NCBI GenBank assembly: GCA_963832355.1
Contig: CAWHTX010000017.1
Location: 186,001-250,000 of the forward strand
DNA length: 64,000 bases
Reading direction: 5' to 3'
Source: DATFVA01 sp963832355
GTDB lineage: Bacteria; Bacteroidota; Ignavibacteria; Ignavibacteriales; Ignavibacteriaceae
Shown in pieces: positions 1-9,633 of this stretch. Each line of letters starts with the position of its first letter. Within the stretch, counting starts at the first letter, position 1. Position numbers and translations under genes: made by a program. Under the pieces are notes generated by a model. That model worked only from the letters and a program-made list of their open reading frames with translations, was not told the origin of the DNA and searched no databases.

Positions 1-260
1 CGTGGAGCTTCCCTAAAATCTGATGAAACAGCAGGGTTTAACGGTTAGGCCGGCCAATACGTTAAATATTTGTCGAGGATGATCCATTTAGTCCGTCCAT
101 ACTGCGGGCTACAAATTTATTAAATGAATGATCGAACTAACCTAACGGAGAGCAGTTACAAAGTTTGTTATTTCGATGGAGTACTCCCAGCCGAAGAAAG
201 AGATCCTGAGATCTCTTTCTTCTTCGGGGATGACAATACACCGGTTACCTGTATGGGATA
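1..260. other. left edge, no recognisable gene
   Basis: This edge stretch holds no gene I can recognise. Frame 1 on the plus strand is open from base 1 to a TAG at 46-48 and could be the last few codons of a gene beginning outside the window, but 15 codons are too few to identify. The only clear structure is the hairpin at 191-227. Confidence 0.4.
191..227. terminator. hairpin downstream of the choice-of-anchor B gene
   Basis: The left arm CCGAAGAAAGAGATC (191-205) pairs with GATCTCTTTCTT plus TTCGG (210-227) across a 4-nt loop, with a 3-nt bulge in the right arm. It lies 34 bases beyond the stop codon of the minus-strand gene ending at 261, so a transcription-end role is likely. There is no clear T-run on either side, so intrinsic termination is not certain. 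Confidence 0.45.
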
Positions 261-1856
261 TTATTTTAATAAGTTCATCTTAATTATTTTAGTGAACCCT
301 CCGGCCTGAATCCTTGCTATATATATGCCGGAAGCAATTCCCCCTGCATCAAAATTAACTTCATATTGACCAGCTGCCTTGTAAGCATTAACAAGAGTTC
401 TTACTTTCTGGCCGAGGGAATTATAAATTGTAAGTTTAACATGGGAATCACTGCCAATATTATATTTTATAGTGGTAGCAGGGTTAAACGGATTTGGATA
501 GTTCTGTGCCAGGGAAAACTGGACGGGAGCATCGAAGGAAATTTCAACCGGATCATAAATTTTCTGCGTTCCGTCGAAATCCTGCTGTATCAATCTGTAA
601 TATGATAAACCATTTAGCGGTTCATTGTCCAAAAATGAATAAGAATGAAGTTCAGTAGAAGTACCGTAACCATCAATAAAACCAATAGTTAACCACTTTT
701 GCTTATCGGAAGATCTCTGGATCTTAAAACCTTTATTATTAGTTTCTGTGGCCGTTTTCCAGTTTAATTCAATGTGTGCTCCCGAAATTTTAGCAGTGAA
801 TGAGTTAAGCTCCACCGGCACATTATCCGGTAGAAAATCAAGTACATAAAGTCCTGTACTGATATCAGATATTATTACATTGCCTGACGGGAAAAACGGG
901 TAGCATCCCCATGCTCCCTCATAGGTTCCCGAAGTGGAAGGATATGTATCATATCGCCCGACATAAACAGGGTTTGCAGGATCAGATACGTCAAGACAGA
1001 CAAATCCGTCTTTATAATATGACATATAAGCATACTGCCCGCGGATAAAAACATTATGGGTAGGAGTGTTTTCAGGCATTTGCCAGGTAGGAACTATGAG
1101 GTCCCAGCTGGTTCTGTCCTGCAGGTCCCAAACAGTAACATCGCGTACATTAAACTCTTCGCAGGCAACGAAATATCTCTTATCTTCAGTAAGCCATCCG
1201 CTGTGAGCATAGATGCCGGGTAAAGCCGCACTTTGGCTTACAAGCTGGGGATTTGCTTTATTTGAAACGTCTACAACATCATAGGTATCTTCCGATGAGG
1301 CATAAACAGTATCATCGTATACATATACATCGTGAACGTAACCGCTTGTGGAATAATATGCGGTCTGAACCGGATTAGTGGGGTTCGACAGATCCAGGAT
1401 GTGGATCCCGCTTCCAGTATTTGCTCCTACAACATATGCATAACCGTCAGCAATGAAAATATTATGTGCGGTCGAAAAGTAGGTAGTATTATTTCCAATA
1501 TAAGTAACACCGTTCGGCAGATCGGCGAGATCGACTATCTGTAAACCGCTTCCGCCTTCGGATACCATATACATATAATGATCATGTGTTTTAATATCCC
1601 GCCATATTGAGGATGGACCAGTTACAAAAGCAGCTTCAACAGGATTAAGGGGATCGGTTATATCTATTACCGATGTTCCGGTATTCACACCCAGGAGGGC
1701 ATACTCTCTTCCATTCTGATCTGTATAACCCCATATATCATTATATCCCGCAGAAGGATACTGATTAAGGTTACTCAGTAACTCTGTGTTTAGTTCCTGG
1801 GCAGAAACAGGAATTACAATGTACACCAGCAAAAGGAGTAAAATGAATTTTTTCAT
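261..1856 (-). CDS. secreted choice-of-anchor B family protein, LVIVD repeats, T9SS sorting domain
   Basis: This 531-residue protein is predicted to be exported and then secreted or surface-anchored by the type IX system. Residues 1-19 form a signal peptide ending VSA. The body carries repeats of the type xxVIDITDPLNP, LQIVDLADLP, IHILDLSNPTNP and FVCLDVSDPANP, typical of LVIVD beta-propeller-like proteins annotated as choice-of-anchor B. From about residue 350 a fibronectin-III-like segment (VPVELNSFTA, TATETNNKGF) leads to the sorting module with NYPNPFNPATTI and the end KIIKMNLLK. The gene starts 13 bases after the stop of the FG-GAP gene, suggesting co-transcription. Substrate and partner are unknown. 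Confidence 0.85.
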   Translation of the reverse strand: MKKFILLLLLVYIVIPVSAQELNTELLSNLNQYPSAGYNDIWGYTDQNGREYALLGVNTGTSVIDITDPLNPVEAAFVTGPSSIWRDIKTHDHYMYMVSEGGSGLQIVDLADLPNGVTYIGNNTTYFSTAHNIFIADGYAYVVGANTGSGIHILDLSNPTNPVQTAYYSTSGYVHDVYVYDDTVYASSEDTYDVVDVSNKANPQLVSQSAALPGIYAHSGWLTEDKRYFVACEEFNVRDVTVWDLQDRTSWDLIVPTWQMPENTPTHNVFIRGQYAYMSYYKDGFVCLDVSDPANPVYVGRYDTYPSTSGTYEGAWGCYPFFPSGNVIISDISTGLYVLDFLPDNVPVELNSFTAKISGAHIELNWKTATETNNKGFKIQRSSDKQKWLTIGFIDGYGTSTELHSYSFLDNEPLNGLSYYRLIQQDFDGTQKIYDPVEISFDAPVQFSLAQNYPNPFNPATTIKYNIGSDSHVKLTIYNSLGQKVRTLVNAYKAAGQYEVNFDAGGIASGIYIARIQAGGFTKIIKMNLLK

Positions 1857-1869
1857 TAGGTCTCCGCAA

Positions 1870-3994
1870 TTATTTAAGTAGAAGTAATTTTATCGTCTTT
1901 TTTCTGTCGTGATTTCCGGCTGACAACAGGTATATTCCTGAGGCGGCAGAAGATCCGTTTTCATTTTCTCCGTTCCAGTAAAACTGATGGAGTCCTCCGG
2001 AGAGTTCTCCGTTAAAAATCGATGCAACCTTTCTACCAAGGATGTCATAAATGACAAGAGAATACCTGTCCCGTTTTCCTGCTTCAAAGTTAATCCGTGT
2101 TGACGGATTAAATGGATTAGGGTAAACGGAAATCAGAAAGTAATCTTTTATTTTTTCTGCAGTATCTGTTAAACCTGTCACGGTCTGATTTCTATAAAGA
2201 TACAGACCTCCTTTTATATTACCAACAAAAAAATCCTGATCTGTGTCATAATCAATATCAACAAAACAGGGCAGGGCATCTGCTCCGAAATCCTGTCCTG
2301 TAAAGTTATTAGTAACCAATGTCCATAAAGGAAGGACATTATTTCCGTCATTCCGGAAGTAAAAGACGAACCCGTCACGATTTCCTGCAAAAAAGTCTAT
2401 GTCACCATCCTCATCATAATCGATGAAAAATGGCGCACTGTTATCTCCGACGTCAATAATCTGTGAGCCGGGATCCTGGGGGTTAAGTCTGTGAATAAAG
2501 GTTGTATCGGCGGTGAATTGAAAATCCTGCGATGTGCCGGTGTTTTTATAAAAATAGAATTTACCATTAAAAGCTCCGCAAGCAAGATCAGGGTCCCCGT
2601 CATTATCATAATCAAAAAGGAAAGGGCGTGCATAAACTCCAACGTCAATTATTCCGCCGCCGCTGTCTTCAAGTTTTCCTGAAAATTTGAAATCGGGGGA
2701 AGAAGCTGTGCCTGTGTTAGTATAAAGTGAAATCGTCCCATCGAAACATCCGATGAGCAGGTCCGGGTTACCGTCAGCATCAAGATCCGATACAGCAGGA
2801 CTAACGGTAAGCTCATTTTTTATACCGAAGTAAACGGAATCAACTAATAAAAAAGAAGGTTGTGTCCGGGTACCCGTATTTTTGAAATAGAACAGAGTTC
2901 CGTCAGGATTCCGGGTGGAACCAATTAATAGATCCTGATCGCCGTCATTATCCAGGTCAGCAAAACAAGGGGCACTGTCATTTCCAACATCAAGGGTCCT
3001 GAGATAATTCTCTGTGATCTTATGAAAGTTATCTGTATTAGCATTTCCATCATTTCTGAAGAACATCAGCGACTGAGGTACTGTAGGATCATAAAGAACA
3101 GTAACAAATAAATCGAGGTCGCCGTCATCATCAATATCGGTAAACCTGGGCATATTGAATCCGCTTGTATATACGCTGTCCTGATTGTGAGGATACCTGT
3201 TGTATACGACCTGCAGATCAGGAACAGAAGGTGTCCCCTGATTCTCAATGAAATAAAGACTTCTGCTGAAAAAGTCTCCCCAGAACAGATCAAGGTCTCC
3301 GTCATTATCTATATCTGCGAAATCAAGTGAACTTGCACCATGCCTGCTTCCTTCATTATTACTGCTGCTTATTATATAAATTCCCTGCCATTCGTTGGTT
3401 ATAAATTTCAGGTTAAAAACTGACGGTGTACCGATATTCTCATAAAAGTTCAATGTTCCTACAGAGTTCCCTGAGATAAAATCCTGGTCACCATCGTTAT
3501 CGATATCAGCAAATACAGGATTGCATCCGAACTCGCTGTATATGGGATCCCCGTTGTTGTCTTTTAATGTGTCCTGTTCGATTGTAAAAAAGGGGATTGA
3601 AGGTGTTCCGGATATTCCTGCGAAATTGTATGTAGGCCCCGGGTGTGCCTGTGAACAAATCAAAATCGTTATCATTATCGATATCAACTAAGTAAAACCA
3701 GTCGTAGAAAAATAGTCCCGGTATAGTATCCAGTGACAGGCTGAAATGAGGATCCGAAGAAGATCCGTCATTCCGGTAGAAGCCGTAAGTTCCGTCGCTG
3801 TCGAGAAAGAATAAATCCTGGTCGCCGTCATTGTCAATATCTATGAACTGCGGTTCAGGATTATTAGTGCCGCCTGAAAATATATTTATCAGGGGACCCT
3901 GCTGATCACTAAACGGAATTGAGTTAAGCTCGCGATGGAATATTTGTGAATACAGCATTCCCGCGGTTAATAAAATAAAAGTAATTAATTTCAT
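1870..3994 (-). CDS. secreted FG-GAP/VCBS repeat protein with T9SS sorting domain, broken by a +1 frameshift
   Basis: Two overlapping reading frames make up one gene. The 5' part, starting at ATG 3994, encodes the signal peptide MKLITFILLTAGMLYSQ and the first VCBS repeats (FIDIDNDGDQDLFFLD, LVDIDNDNDFDLFTG). The 3' part, to 1870, continues with many repeats of the type FADIDNDGDQDF, then the T9SS module with VYPNPFNPSTRINF and the end KKTIKLLLLK. Dropping one base at 3610/3611 joins them through RRNIGTPSIPFF, matching internal repeats such as YENIGTPSV, and gives about 707 residues. The DxDxDGDxD loops are presumed calcium sites of a beta-propeller. The ATG overlaps the rsmD stop (ATGA), so translation is probably coupled. 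Whether the extra base is real or an assembly error cannot be settled here. Confidence 0.85.
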
Positions 3995-4545
3995 TGATAA
4001 GTGACCTGGTAGAGACATGTGTCTCCTATAATCTTAAAAGGTTCGCTCTTAAGATTATCGATATCCTTTTCTTTTGTTTGTATTGAACGCTCGATGAACA
4101 AGTAACTGTCATCGGCAAGGTATCTATTAGTTAGTATATTTTCAACTACTTTATAGATATCGTCTTTGAAGAATGGTGGGTCGGCCAGAATTAAATCGTA
4201 CTGCTTATGTTGAGTGAGGGCTGTGAACTTAACTGCTTCCATTTTATGGACACTGCTTGTTTCTTCAAGGTTTAATGACCTGATATTTTCCTGCAGGTTT
4301 TTATAGATAGCAAAGTTTTTTTCCACAAAATCTACTGAGGCTGCTCCGCGGCTGAGACATTCCAGACCGAGAGATCCGGAACCTGAATATAGATCAAGAA
4401 CCGATATATTTTCAAATGACAGACGGTTATTAAGAAGATTGAAGAATGTTTCCCGAACTCTGTCGGTGGTGGGCCTGATAAATTTTGAGTCCGGTACCTT
4501 TATCAGTCTTCCTTTGAATTCACCGGAAATAATTCTCATTCTCAT
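3991..4545 (-). CDS. rsmD: 16S rRNA (guanine(966)-N(2))-methyltransferase RsmD
   Basis: The 184-residue protein is a class I SAM-dependent methyltransferase that modifies G966 of 16S rRNA in small-subunit assembly. It begins RIISGEFKGR and continues IRPTTDRVRETFFNLL, both typical of RsmD, then has the SAM-binding motif LDLYSGSGSLGLECLSRGA and the catalytic LADPPFF. Length is normal for the family. Two in-frame ATGs lie two codons apart (4545 and 4539). It overlaps the downstream FG-GAP gene by four bases, an odd pairing of a housekeeping gene with a secreted protein. Confidence 0.95.
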   Translation of the reverse strand: MRMRIISGEFKGRLIKVPDSKFIRPTTDRVRETFFNLLNNRLSFENISVLDLYSGSGSLGLECLSRGAASVDFVEKNFAIYKNLQENIRSLNLEETSSVHKMEAVKFTALTQHKQYDLILADPPFFKDDIYKVVENILTNRYLADDSYLFIERSIQTKEKDIDNLKSEPFKIIGDTCLYQVTYQ

Positions 4546-4618
4546 AAAGGTTAGTAGGATGTAGTAATAAAAAAATAGTCAGCACCAGGCTGACCCAATC
4601 ATAAAATATTAATAATTA

Positions 4619-5557
4619 TCAGGCTAGTCTTAATGCAAGACCTGCAGAAGAAGAAAAAGAGTTAAATTTTTCCGAAAAATATTTGTTCTCAAACAGCCTG
4701 GGATTCGGTTTTATTTTTGCGAAGGGATTAAAGTTAACAAACGGGATATCTAGTTTCTCTCTGAGTGTCTCAACCATAGAGCCCGAAAGTTCTACACCGC
4801 TTATATAAGCTGACTCAATTATCTGCCTGCTGATATTCGGGTGAAATTCTGACTCAAGCTCTGCGTTTAAATGGTTCACTATCTCTCCCGCATTATGAAG
4901 ATAGTAGACTTTGAAGTAAACAGGTTTACCTTGGTAAGAAAATATTACTGAAAGCTGTTTCCCCGCAAGGAAAACACTCAGCGTCAAACCCTTTTCCGAA
5001 ACCGGGTTCGTGGCAGTTAAAGCCCTCTCAGATGCAAGATGCACATTATCGATAAACTTCAGCTTAAGACCATTCCGTTGACAAAACTCTTTTATTAGCT
5101 TTACATATTTTCTTGAGAGAGAGATTATTATTGAGGTATTCAGATCAATAAGCCTGTTCTTTTCGATCTCAATATATTGAATTACCTGTTCTGCAGGGTT
5201 AATATCGGGATAAATCAGTGAAAGCTCCCACCTGAATTCTTCAATCAAATCCTGGTGAAGCAGAGTATTATCATAAGGAAGCTGAACAACTTTAAATACT
5301 TCCGGGGGAAGGGAAAAAGAGGCTGTGCTGCTTTTTAAGGGGTTTCTGACAAGTATCTCATCAAAAGCGCCCTGTAGAAGGGCGCTAATTTTTGTTTCTT
5401 TATCTTTTTGTAAATCAAGCGGTTCGTTGAGAAAAGCTTCATCCACATTCTCTAAAACAAACTGATCTTCTTTCTCAATAATTTCAACCACCTGAAGCCT
5501 GGATGAAGATAATGTAAATCCTGCATGATTTTCAAATCCTGTCATCAGATTCTTCAA
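4619..5557 (-). CDS. PilM-like actin-fold protein (type IV pilus/type II secretion family)
   Basis: This 312-residue cytoplasmic-looking protein has no signal peptide or membrane segment. It resembles PilM-type ATPase-fold proteins: an N-terminal strand region (GFTLSSSRLQVVEI), the segment ASFSLPPEVFKVVQLPY, a central FIDNVHLASERAL corresponding to the second subdomain, and the ending SSSAGLALRLA, close to the usual PilM terminus. PilM proteins anchor the inner-membrane PilN/PilO platform. It starts immediately after the one-TM gene (5558), so the two are probably co-translated. PilN and PilO are not seen nearby, so the exact machine is unclear. Confidence 0.6.
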   Translation of the reverse strand: MKNLMTGFENHAGFTLSSSRLQVVEIIEKEDQFVLENVDEAFLNEPLDLQKDKETKISALLQGAFDEILVRNPLKSSTASFSLPPEVFKVVQLPYDNTLLHQDLIEEFRWELSLIYPDINPAEQVIQYIEIEKNRLIDLNTSIIISLSRKYVKLIKEFCQRNGLKLKFIDNVHLASERALTATNPVSEKGLTLSVFLAGKQLSVIFSYQGKPVYFKVYYLHNAGEIVNHLNAELESEFHPNISRQIIESAYISGVELSGSMVETLREKLDIPFVNFNPFAKIKPNPRLFENKYFSEKFNSFSSSAGLALRLA

Positions 5558-6112
5558 TTATTCCCATGAAGCAGTATTCTTGAGCGCATCGCTTTCAAGA
5601 CTTCCTATTGAACCGTATCCGTCAGGATCTTCAAGATAGTACCTGTTGCCTATTGTCATGCTGGAATCAATTCTCTTTATCTGATTATTTCTTCCGTATA
5701 TTGTATCAGCTGTAACGGCGGTATCAACCTGAAGTATATACGGAGAGTGAGTTTTAGGAGTTCTGTATAAACTATCCGGAGTAAACTTACCCGAGGTCAG
5801 TGGCACAAACGGGTTGGCAGGTCTTCTTGACAGTGAATCGAATGCATTCATTACACTGTCTACCATAGAATCGGTTTTTACAAAATTTATAAGACTATCG
5901 AGATTACCGGTATAGTGTCCATACTTTTTATTCCACAATATCTCGGCTTCCTTGATATTCTTCATCCTGAGGTGTGATTCCTGCTTGTAATATTTTTCTT
6001 TTTCAACAATATCTTTAGGGTCAATAATTGCAACTTTAACCAATATTATAACTAAAACTACAATAACGAAATAAAGTATAGCGTGAATATACCAGGGTTC
6101 TGGCTTAGTCAT
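5558..6112 (-). CDS. hypothetical single-pass membrane protein
   Basis: I do not recognise a named family. The 184-residue protein has one N-terminal transmembrane helix (about residues 9-30, ILYFVIVVLVIILVKVAII) after a short cytoplasmic tail. A mostly helical stretch follows with EAEILWNKKYGHYTGNLDSL, reminiscent of pseudopilin-like proteins, then a beta-rich region with YYLEDPDGYGS. The gene overlaps the ComEA-like gene by four bases and abuts the PilM-like gene, so the three form a tight unit. A role in an envelope pilus-like or secretion apparatus is inferred from neighbours only. Confidence 0.6.
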   Translation of the reverse strand: MTKPEPWYIHAILYFVIVVLVIILVKVAIIDPKDIVEKEKYYKQESHLRMKNIKEAEILWNKKYGHYTGNLDSLINFVKTDSMVDSVMNAFDSLSRRPANPFVPLTSGKFTPDSLYRTPKTHSPYILQVDTAVTADTIYGRNNQIKRIDSSMTIGNRYYLEDPDGYGSIGSLESDALKNTASWE

Positions 6113-6639
6113 TTTTCCTCCGGAGCTTTGAAAAAATTTGAATGATCAATATATAGAAATTTTTCAATGTTATTAAATCTGGTTTTCCCGATTCCTTTTA
6201 CCTGCATAAGTTCTTCCAGGTTCGCAAACCGGCCTTTATTAATCCTAAAGTCAATAATTTTCTGAGCGGTTTTTTCACCTATTCCGGGAAGTCTCACCAG
6301 ATCTTCAATGCCGACAGTATTAATATTTATCGTCTTTTCGCCGGGAAGCTTTTCAGCTTCTTTTTTATGAAAATTACTGGTGTTAAAATCTAAAACTTCC
6401 TGCTTAGAGTCAATATATTTATCATCTGATAACCCGGCTGTTTCCTTATCTTTTGCATCATCAGATTGTTCAAAAAGTCGTTCTTCCGAAGTATAATCAA
6501 AGTTTTTATAATCCGGACGCTCATAATCAGTATTATAAGCCCTATACAGCAAACCGGCTGTAAACACTGCGGTCAGGAATAACAGGACTTTAATTTCTGT
6601 TACAGTAAACCCGATTTTTCCGGATAGTTTGTCAAACAC
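6109..6639 (-). CDS. ComEA-like helix-hairpin-helix protein with N-terminal membrane anchor
   Basis: The 176-residue protein has an N-terminal hydrophobic helix (about residues 15-33), a charged low-complexity linker, and a C-terminal tandem helix-hairpin-helix domain: INTVGIEDLVRLPGIGEKTA followed by LMQVKGIGKTRFNNIEKF. This is the layout of ComEA-type DNA-binding proteins, which hold incoming DNA at the outside of the inner membrane during natural transformation. It lies upstream of the one-TM protein and the PilM-like protein in the same direction. DNA binding is well supported by the family; a transformation role is inference. Confidence 0.75.
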   Translation of the reverse strand: MFDKLSGKIGFTVTEIKVLLFLTAVFTAGLLYRAYNTDYERPDYKNFDYTSEERLFEQSDDAKDKETAGLSDDKYIDSKQEVLDFNTSNFHKKEAEKLPGEKTININTVGIEDLVRLPGIGEKTAQKIIDFRINKGRFANLEELMQVKGIGKTRFNNIEKFLYIDHSNFFKAPEEK

Positions 6640-6719
6640 CCCCGTAAACCCGAATATTATTCTGATAAATTATATTGAATATAACACAAAAAGAAAAAGA
6701 ATACCACGAATAGAATATA

Positions 6720-7856
6720 TCAGAGTTTGAATCGCTTGAAAAAATTTTTCTCTTCAGATCCAGAGGATGATTTAATATTCGGAGCATTTAAAAGCTCTTT
6801 CAGTAGTTCTTTCTCTTTCGAATTGAGTTTTTTCGGAACAGCAATATTGACTCTTACAATCTGGTCTCCCCGTCCCGAATGATTCAGATGCTTTATTCCT
6901 TTATCTCTCATCTTAAGAAGTTTGCCTGATGCTGTGCCGGAATCGATCTTTAATTTGGCTTTGCCGCTAAGTGTGGGAACCTCCACCTCGCCGCCAAGAG
7001 CAGCTTCCGGGAAACTGACAAAGAGATCATACAGGATATCATCACCTTCGCGCATGAAGTATTCATGCTCAATTTCTTTGAAAACAACGATCAGGTCGCC
7101 TGCAGGACCACCGCGTTTACCGGCATTTCCATCGTTCCGCATGGTCATGTAGTTTCCTTCGCTTACTCCTGCCGGGACGTCAATTTTTATGCTCACATCC
7201 TCCTGAACCCGTCCATCACCCATACATTTTTTACAGGGCTTATCTATTACAGTTCCTTCACCGTTGCAGTTGCTGCAGGTTGTAATGTTTACAAACTGAC
7301 CAAATACGGATCTTGATACAGTCTTAACCTCACCGGTTCCATGGCAAACAGGACAGGTATTCTTTGACGTCCCTGCCTCTGCACCGGATCCTCCGCACTC
7401 ATCGCATTTTACCTGCTTCTTTATCTTCAGCTTTTTAGTTGTACCTTCGGCAATCTCTTCCATAGTCAGTTTCAGTGTGACTCTCAGATCAGAACCCGGA
7501 GTACCTCCGGTACGCTGCCTGGTTCTCCTTTGTCCTCCACCGAAGAAATCATCGAATATAGATCCGCCTCCGAATATATCGGAGAAATGTGAGAAGATGT
7601 CGTTGATGTCTGAGAATCCCTGCTGACCTCCTCTTACACCAGCGTGCCCAAACCTATCATAATTAGCGCGTTTTTCATCGCTGCTCAAAATTTCATACGC
7701 TTCGGCCGCTTCCTTGAATCTTTCTTCAGCATCCTTATTATCAGGGTTCCTGTCAGGATGATACTGCATTGCAAGTTTCCTGTAGGCTTTTTTTAATTCT
7801 TCTTTGGAAGCGGTTTTCTCTACACCCAAAATTTCGTAATAATCTCTCTTTGACAT
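6720..7856 (-). CDS. dnaJ: molecular chaperone DnaJ (Hsp40)
   Basis: A full-length type I DnaJ of 378 residues. The J domain (about 1-70) has the catalytic HPD in MQYHPDRNPD. A Gly/Phe-rich region follows (IFGGGSIFDDFFGGG), then four zinc-finger repeats CDECGGSG, CPVCHGTG, CSNCNGEG and CKKCMGDG, and the C-terminal substrate-binding beta domains. It stimulates DnaK ATPase and delivers unfolded clients. It is the third gene of hrcA-grpE-dnaJ and starts 9 bases after the grpE stop. dnaK is not in this window. Control by HrcA through the upstream CIRCE site is expected. Confidence 0.97.
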   Translation of the reverse strand: MSKRDYYEILGVEKTASKEELKKAYRKLAMQYHPDRNPDNKDAEERFKEAAEAYEILSSDEKRANYDRFGHAGVRGGQQGFSDINDIFSHFSDIFGGGSIFDDFFGGGQRRTRQRTGGTPGSDLRVTLKLTMEEIAEGTTKKLKIKKQVKCDECGGSGAEAGTSKNTCPVCHGTGEVKTVSRSVFGQFVNITTCSNCNGEGTVIDKPCKKCMGDGRVQEDVSIKIDVPAGVSEGNYMTMRNDGNAGKRGGPAGDLIVVFKEIEHEYFMREGDDILYDLFVSFPEAALGGEVEVPTLSGKAKLKIDSGTASGKLLKMRDKGIKHLNHSGRGDQIVRVNIAVPKKLNSKEKELLKELLNAPNIKSSSGSEEKNFFKRFKL

Positions 7857-7865
7857 ATAAGAATA

Positions 7866-8468
7866 TTAATCCTGTTTGTTTTCATTTGCTGAATTATCGT
7901 TTTCCTCCTGATCCTCCTGCTCTTCACTTACTACAACTTTAGCATGCCTGATAACGCGGTCCTTATACATATAACCTTTCTCGATCTCGTCCAGTACTGT
8001 ATGAGGTGCAACTTCTTCAGCTTTTCGCTGCATCAGCGCTTCATGAAAATCCACGTCGAAGGGCTGCCCCACAGATTCTATTTTCTTTACACCCTGTTCA
8101 TCAAGCACTTTCATCAGTTTATCATAAATAAGCTTTAAACCCTTTTTTATAGATTCTACGTCGCTTGAATTATCGATATGCTGCAATGACCTTTCAAAGT
8201 CATCTATAACCGGCAGCAGTTTTATGATGAATGTTTCGGCTGCATATTTTAGAAGATTAAGCTGATCATTTTCAGTTCTTCTTTTATAATTTTCGAATTC
8301 GGCAGCCCGTCTAAGCAGTTTATCTTTTAAATCGGCAACCTCATTTTCAAGCTCTTCAATTTTTTTATCCTTGTTCATTATTTCTTCCTCTGTTCCTGAT
8401 ATATCCTGTACCTGCTCAGAATCATTGATTTGTTCCTCCTGGTCACTGTTTTTTTTATCTTTTGTCAT
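7866..8468 (-). CDS. grpE: nucleotide exchange factor GrpE
   Basis: GrpE releases ADP from DnaK. The protein has an acidic N-terminus, a long coiled-coil (KKIEELENEVADLKDKLLRR then AAEFENYKRRTEND) and the C-terminal beta domain ending in VIRHAKVVVSEE. I chose the ATG at 8468 (200 residues) because GGAGAAG sits six bases upstream; an earlier ATG at 8492 would overlap the end of hrcA and lacks such a site. It lies between hrcA and dnaJ in one operon. Confidence 0.95.
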   Translation of the reverse strand: MTKDKKNSDQEEQINDSEQVQDISGTEEEIMNKDKKIEELENEVADLKDKLLRRAAEFENYKRRTENDQLNLLKYAAETFIIKLLPVIDDFERSLQHIDNSSDVESIKKGLKLIYDKLMKVLDEQGVKKIESVGQPFDVDFHEALMQRKAEEVAPHTVLDEIEKGYMYKDRVIRHAKVVVSEEQEDQEENDNSANENKQD

Positions 8469-8484
8469 AACGCTTCTCCGGTAA

Positions 8485-9531
8485 TTATTCATTCTTTAAT
8501 ATTTCTGATAACATTTTAGCCATATAGTCTACAATGGCCACCACCTTAGAGTATTCCATTCTTTTGGGCCCAATGATTCCAAGTGTCCCGGAAGAGCCCT
8601 CGATGGAATATTCTTTACTTACAAAACTGTATTCTTCAAGTTTACGATCTTCATTCTCACTGCCGATAGATATAAATACCTGGTCGGGAGCAGTATCGCT
8701 GCCCTTATCAAGTATATGGATTATTATGTCTTTATTTTCAATTAGTTCAACTATTCCCGGAATCTTTTCAGGATCCTCAAACTCCGGCTGTTTAATTATA
8801 TTACTTGCACCGGTCAGGAAAATACTATCTTTTGAGTTTACATCCTTAAAGATCTTATCTACTGAATCAACGAAAAGTCTTATTACCGGTTTTTGATCTT
8901 CCTCAACGTCCCTGAATCTTTCACTTAAGGTATTTCTTATCTCTTTGAAGGTAAGTCCGCATAATCTTTCGTTCAGAAGAACCTGCACAGACTCGATTTG
9001 TGCTGGTTTTATTTCCGAGTCGATCTCCATAGTAATAGTTTTTACCAGACCGCCTTTTATACTAATGACTATCAGGATGCGGCTTGATGAGAGCGACACT
9101 ATCTGAAGCTTTGCAAGAATGCCGGTATCAAGCCGGGGATATGTTACACAGGCAAGCTGCTTGGTTATGTTGCTTAAGATTGCAGTTGTTAAACGCAGTA
9201 TTTCATCCGTCTCAATCTGTTCTACTACCAGGCCTTTATTGATCAAACCTTTTTCTGAATTACGTATCTTCTGGATTTCCATAAGTGAATCGACATAAAA
9301 GCGGTATCCCTTGTCAGTTGGGACTCTTCCGGCAGAGGTATGAGGATGCCCTATAAAACCGGATTCCTCCAGGTCGGCCATAATATTTCTGACCGTTGCC
9401 GGTGAAAAACCGATATCATATTTCTTAGTTATAAATCTTGAACCGACAGGGGACGCCGTCAAAATAAACTGCTGAATTATGGATCTTAGTATCAGTTTTT
9501 CCCTGTCGCTTAATTCTTCGTGTTCCATCAT
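8485..9531 (-). CDS. hrcA: heat-inducible transcription repressor HrcA
   Basis: HrcA represses heat-shock operons by binding CIRCE elements. The 348-residue protein has the N-terminal winged helix (SDREKLILRSIIQQFILTAS, PVGSRFITKKYDIGFSPATV, then NIMADLEESGFIGHPHTSAG) and the C-terminal GAF-like domain with GSENEDRKLEEYSFVSKEY and GTLGIIGPKRMEYSKVVAIV. It is the first gene of hrcA-grpE-dnaJ. A CIRCE-like operator lies about 100 bases upstream at 9634-9660, so autoregulation is likely. Confidence 0.97.
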   Translation of the reverse strand: MMEHEELSDREKLILRSIIQQFILTASPVGSRFITKKYDIGFSPATVRNIMADLEESGFIGHPHTSAGRVPTDKGYRFYVDSLMEIQKIRNSEKGLINKGLVVEQIETDEILRLTTAILSNITKQLACVTYPRLDTGILAKLQIVSLSSSRILIVISIKGGLVKTITMEIDSEIKPAQIESVQVLLNERLCGLTFKEIRNTLSERFRDVEEDQKPVIRLFVDSVDKIFKDVNSKDSIFLTGASNIIKQPEFEDPEKIPGIVELIENKDIIIHILDKGSDTAPDQVFISIGSENEDRKLEEYSFVSKEYSIEGSSGTLGIIGPKRMEYSKVVAIVDYMAKMLSEILKNE

Positions 9532-9633
9532 CGTAAATATGTTTTGAATTCGCTAATATAAAAAAAATAAGTAAAAATTGTTAACCTAAAAACGTGCTAA
9601 AATAATTAAAATTCGCAATATTTTAAAGTGATT

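Noticed and set aside
124..309. A 61-residue plus-strand open frame at the left edge
   Set aside because: It crosses the hairpin at 191-227 and overlaps the 3' end of the minus-strand gene; no ribosome site or recognisable sequence.
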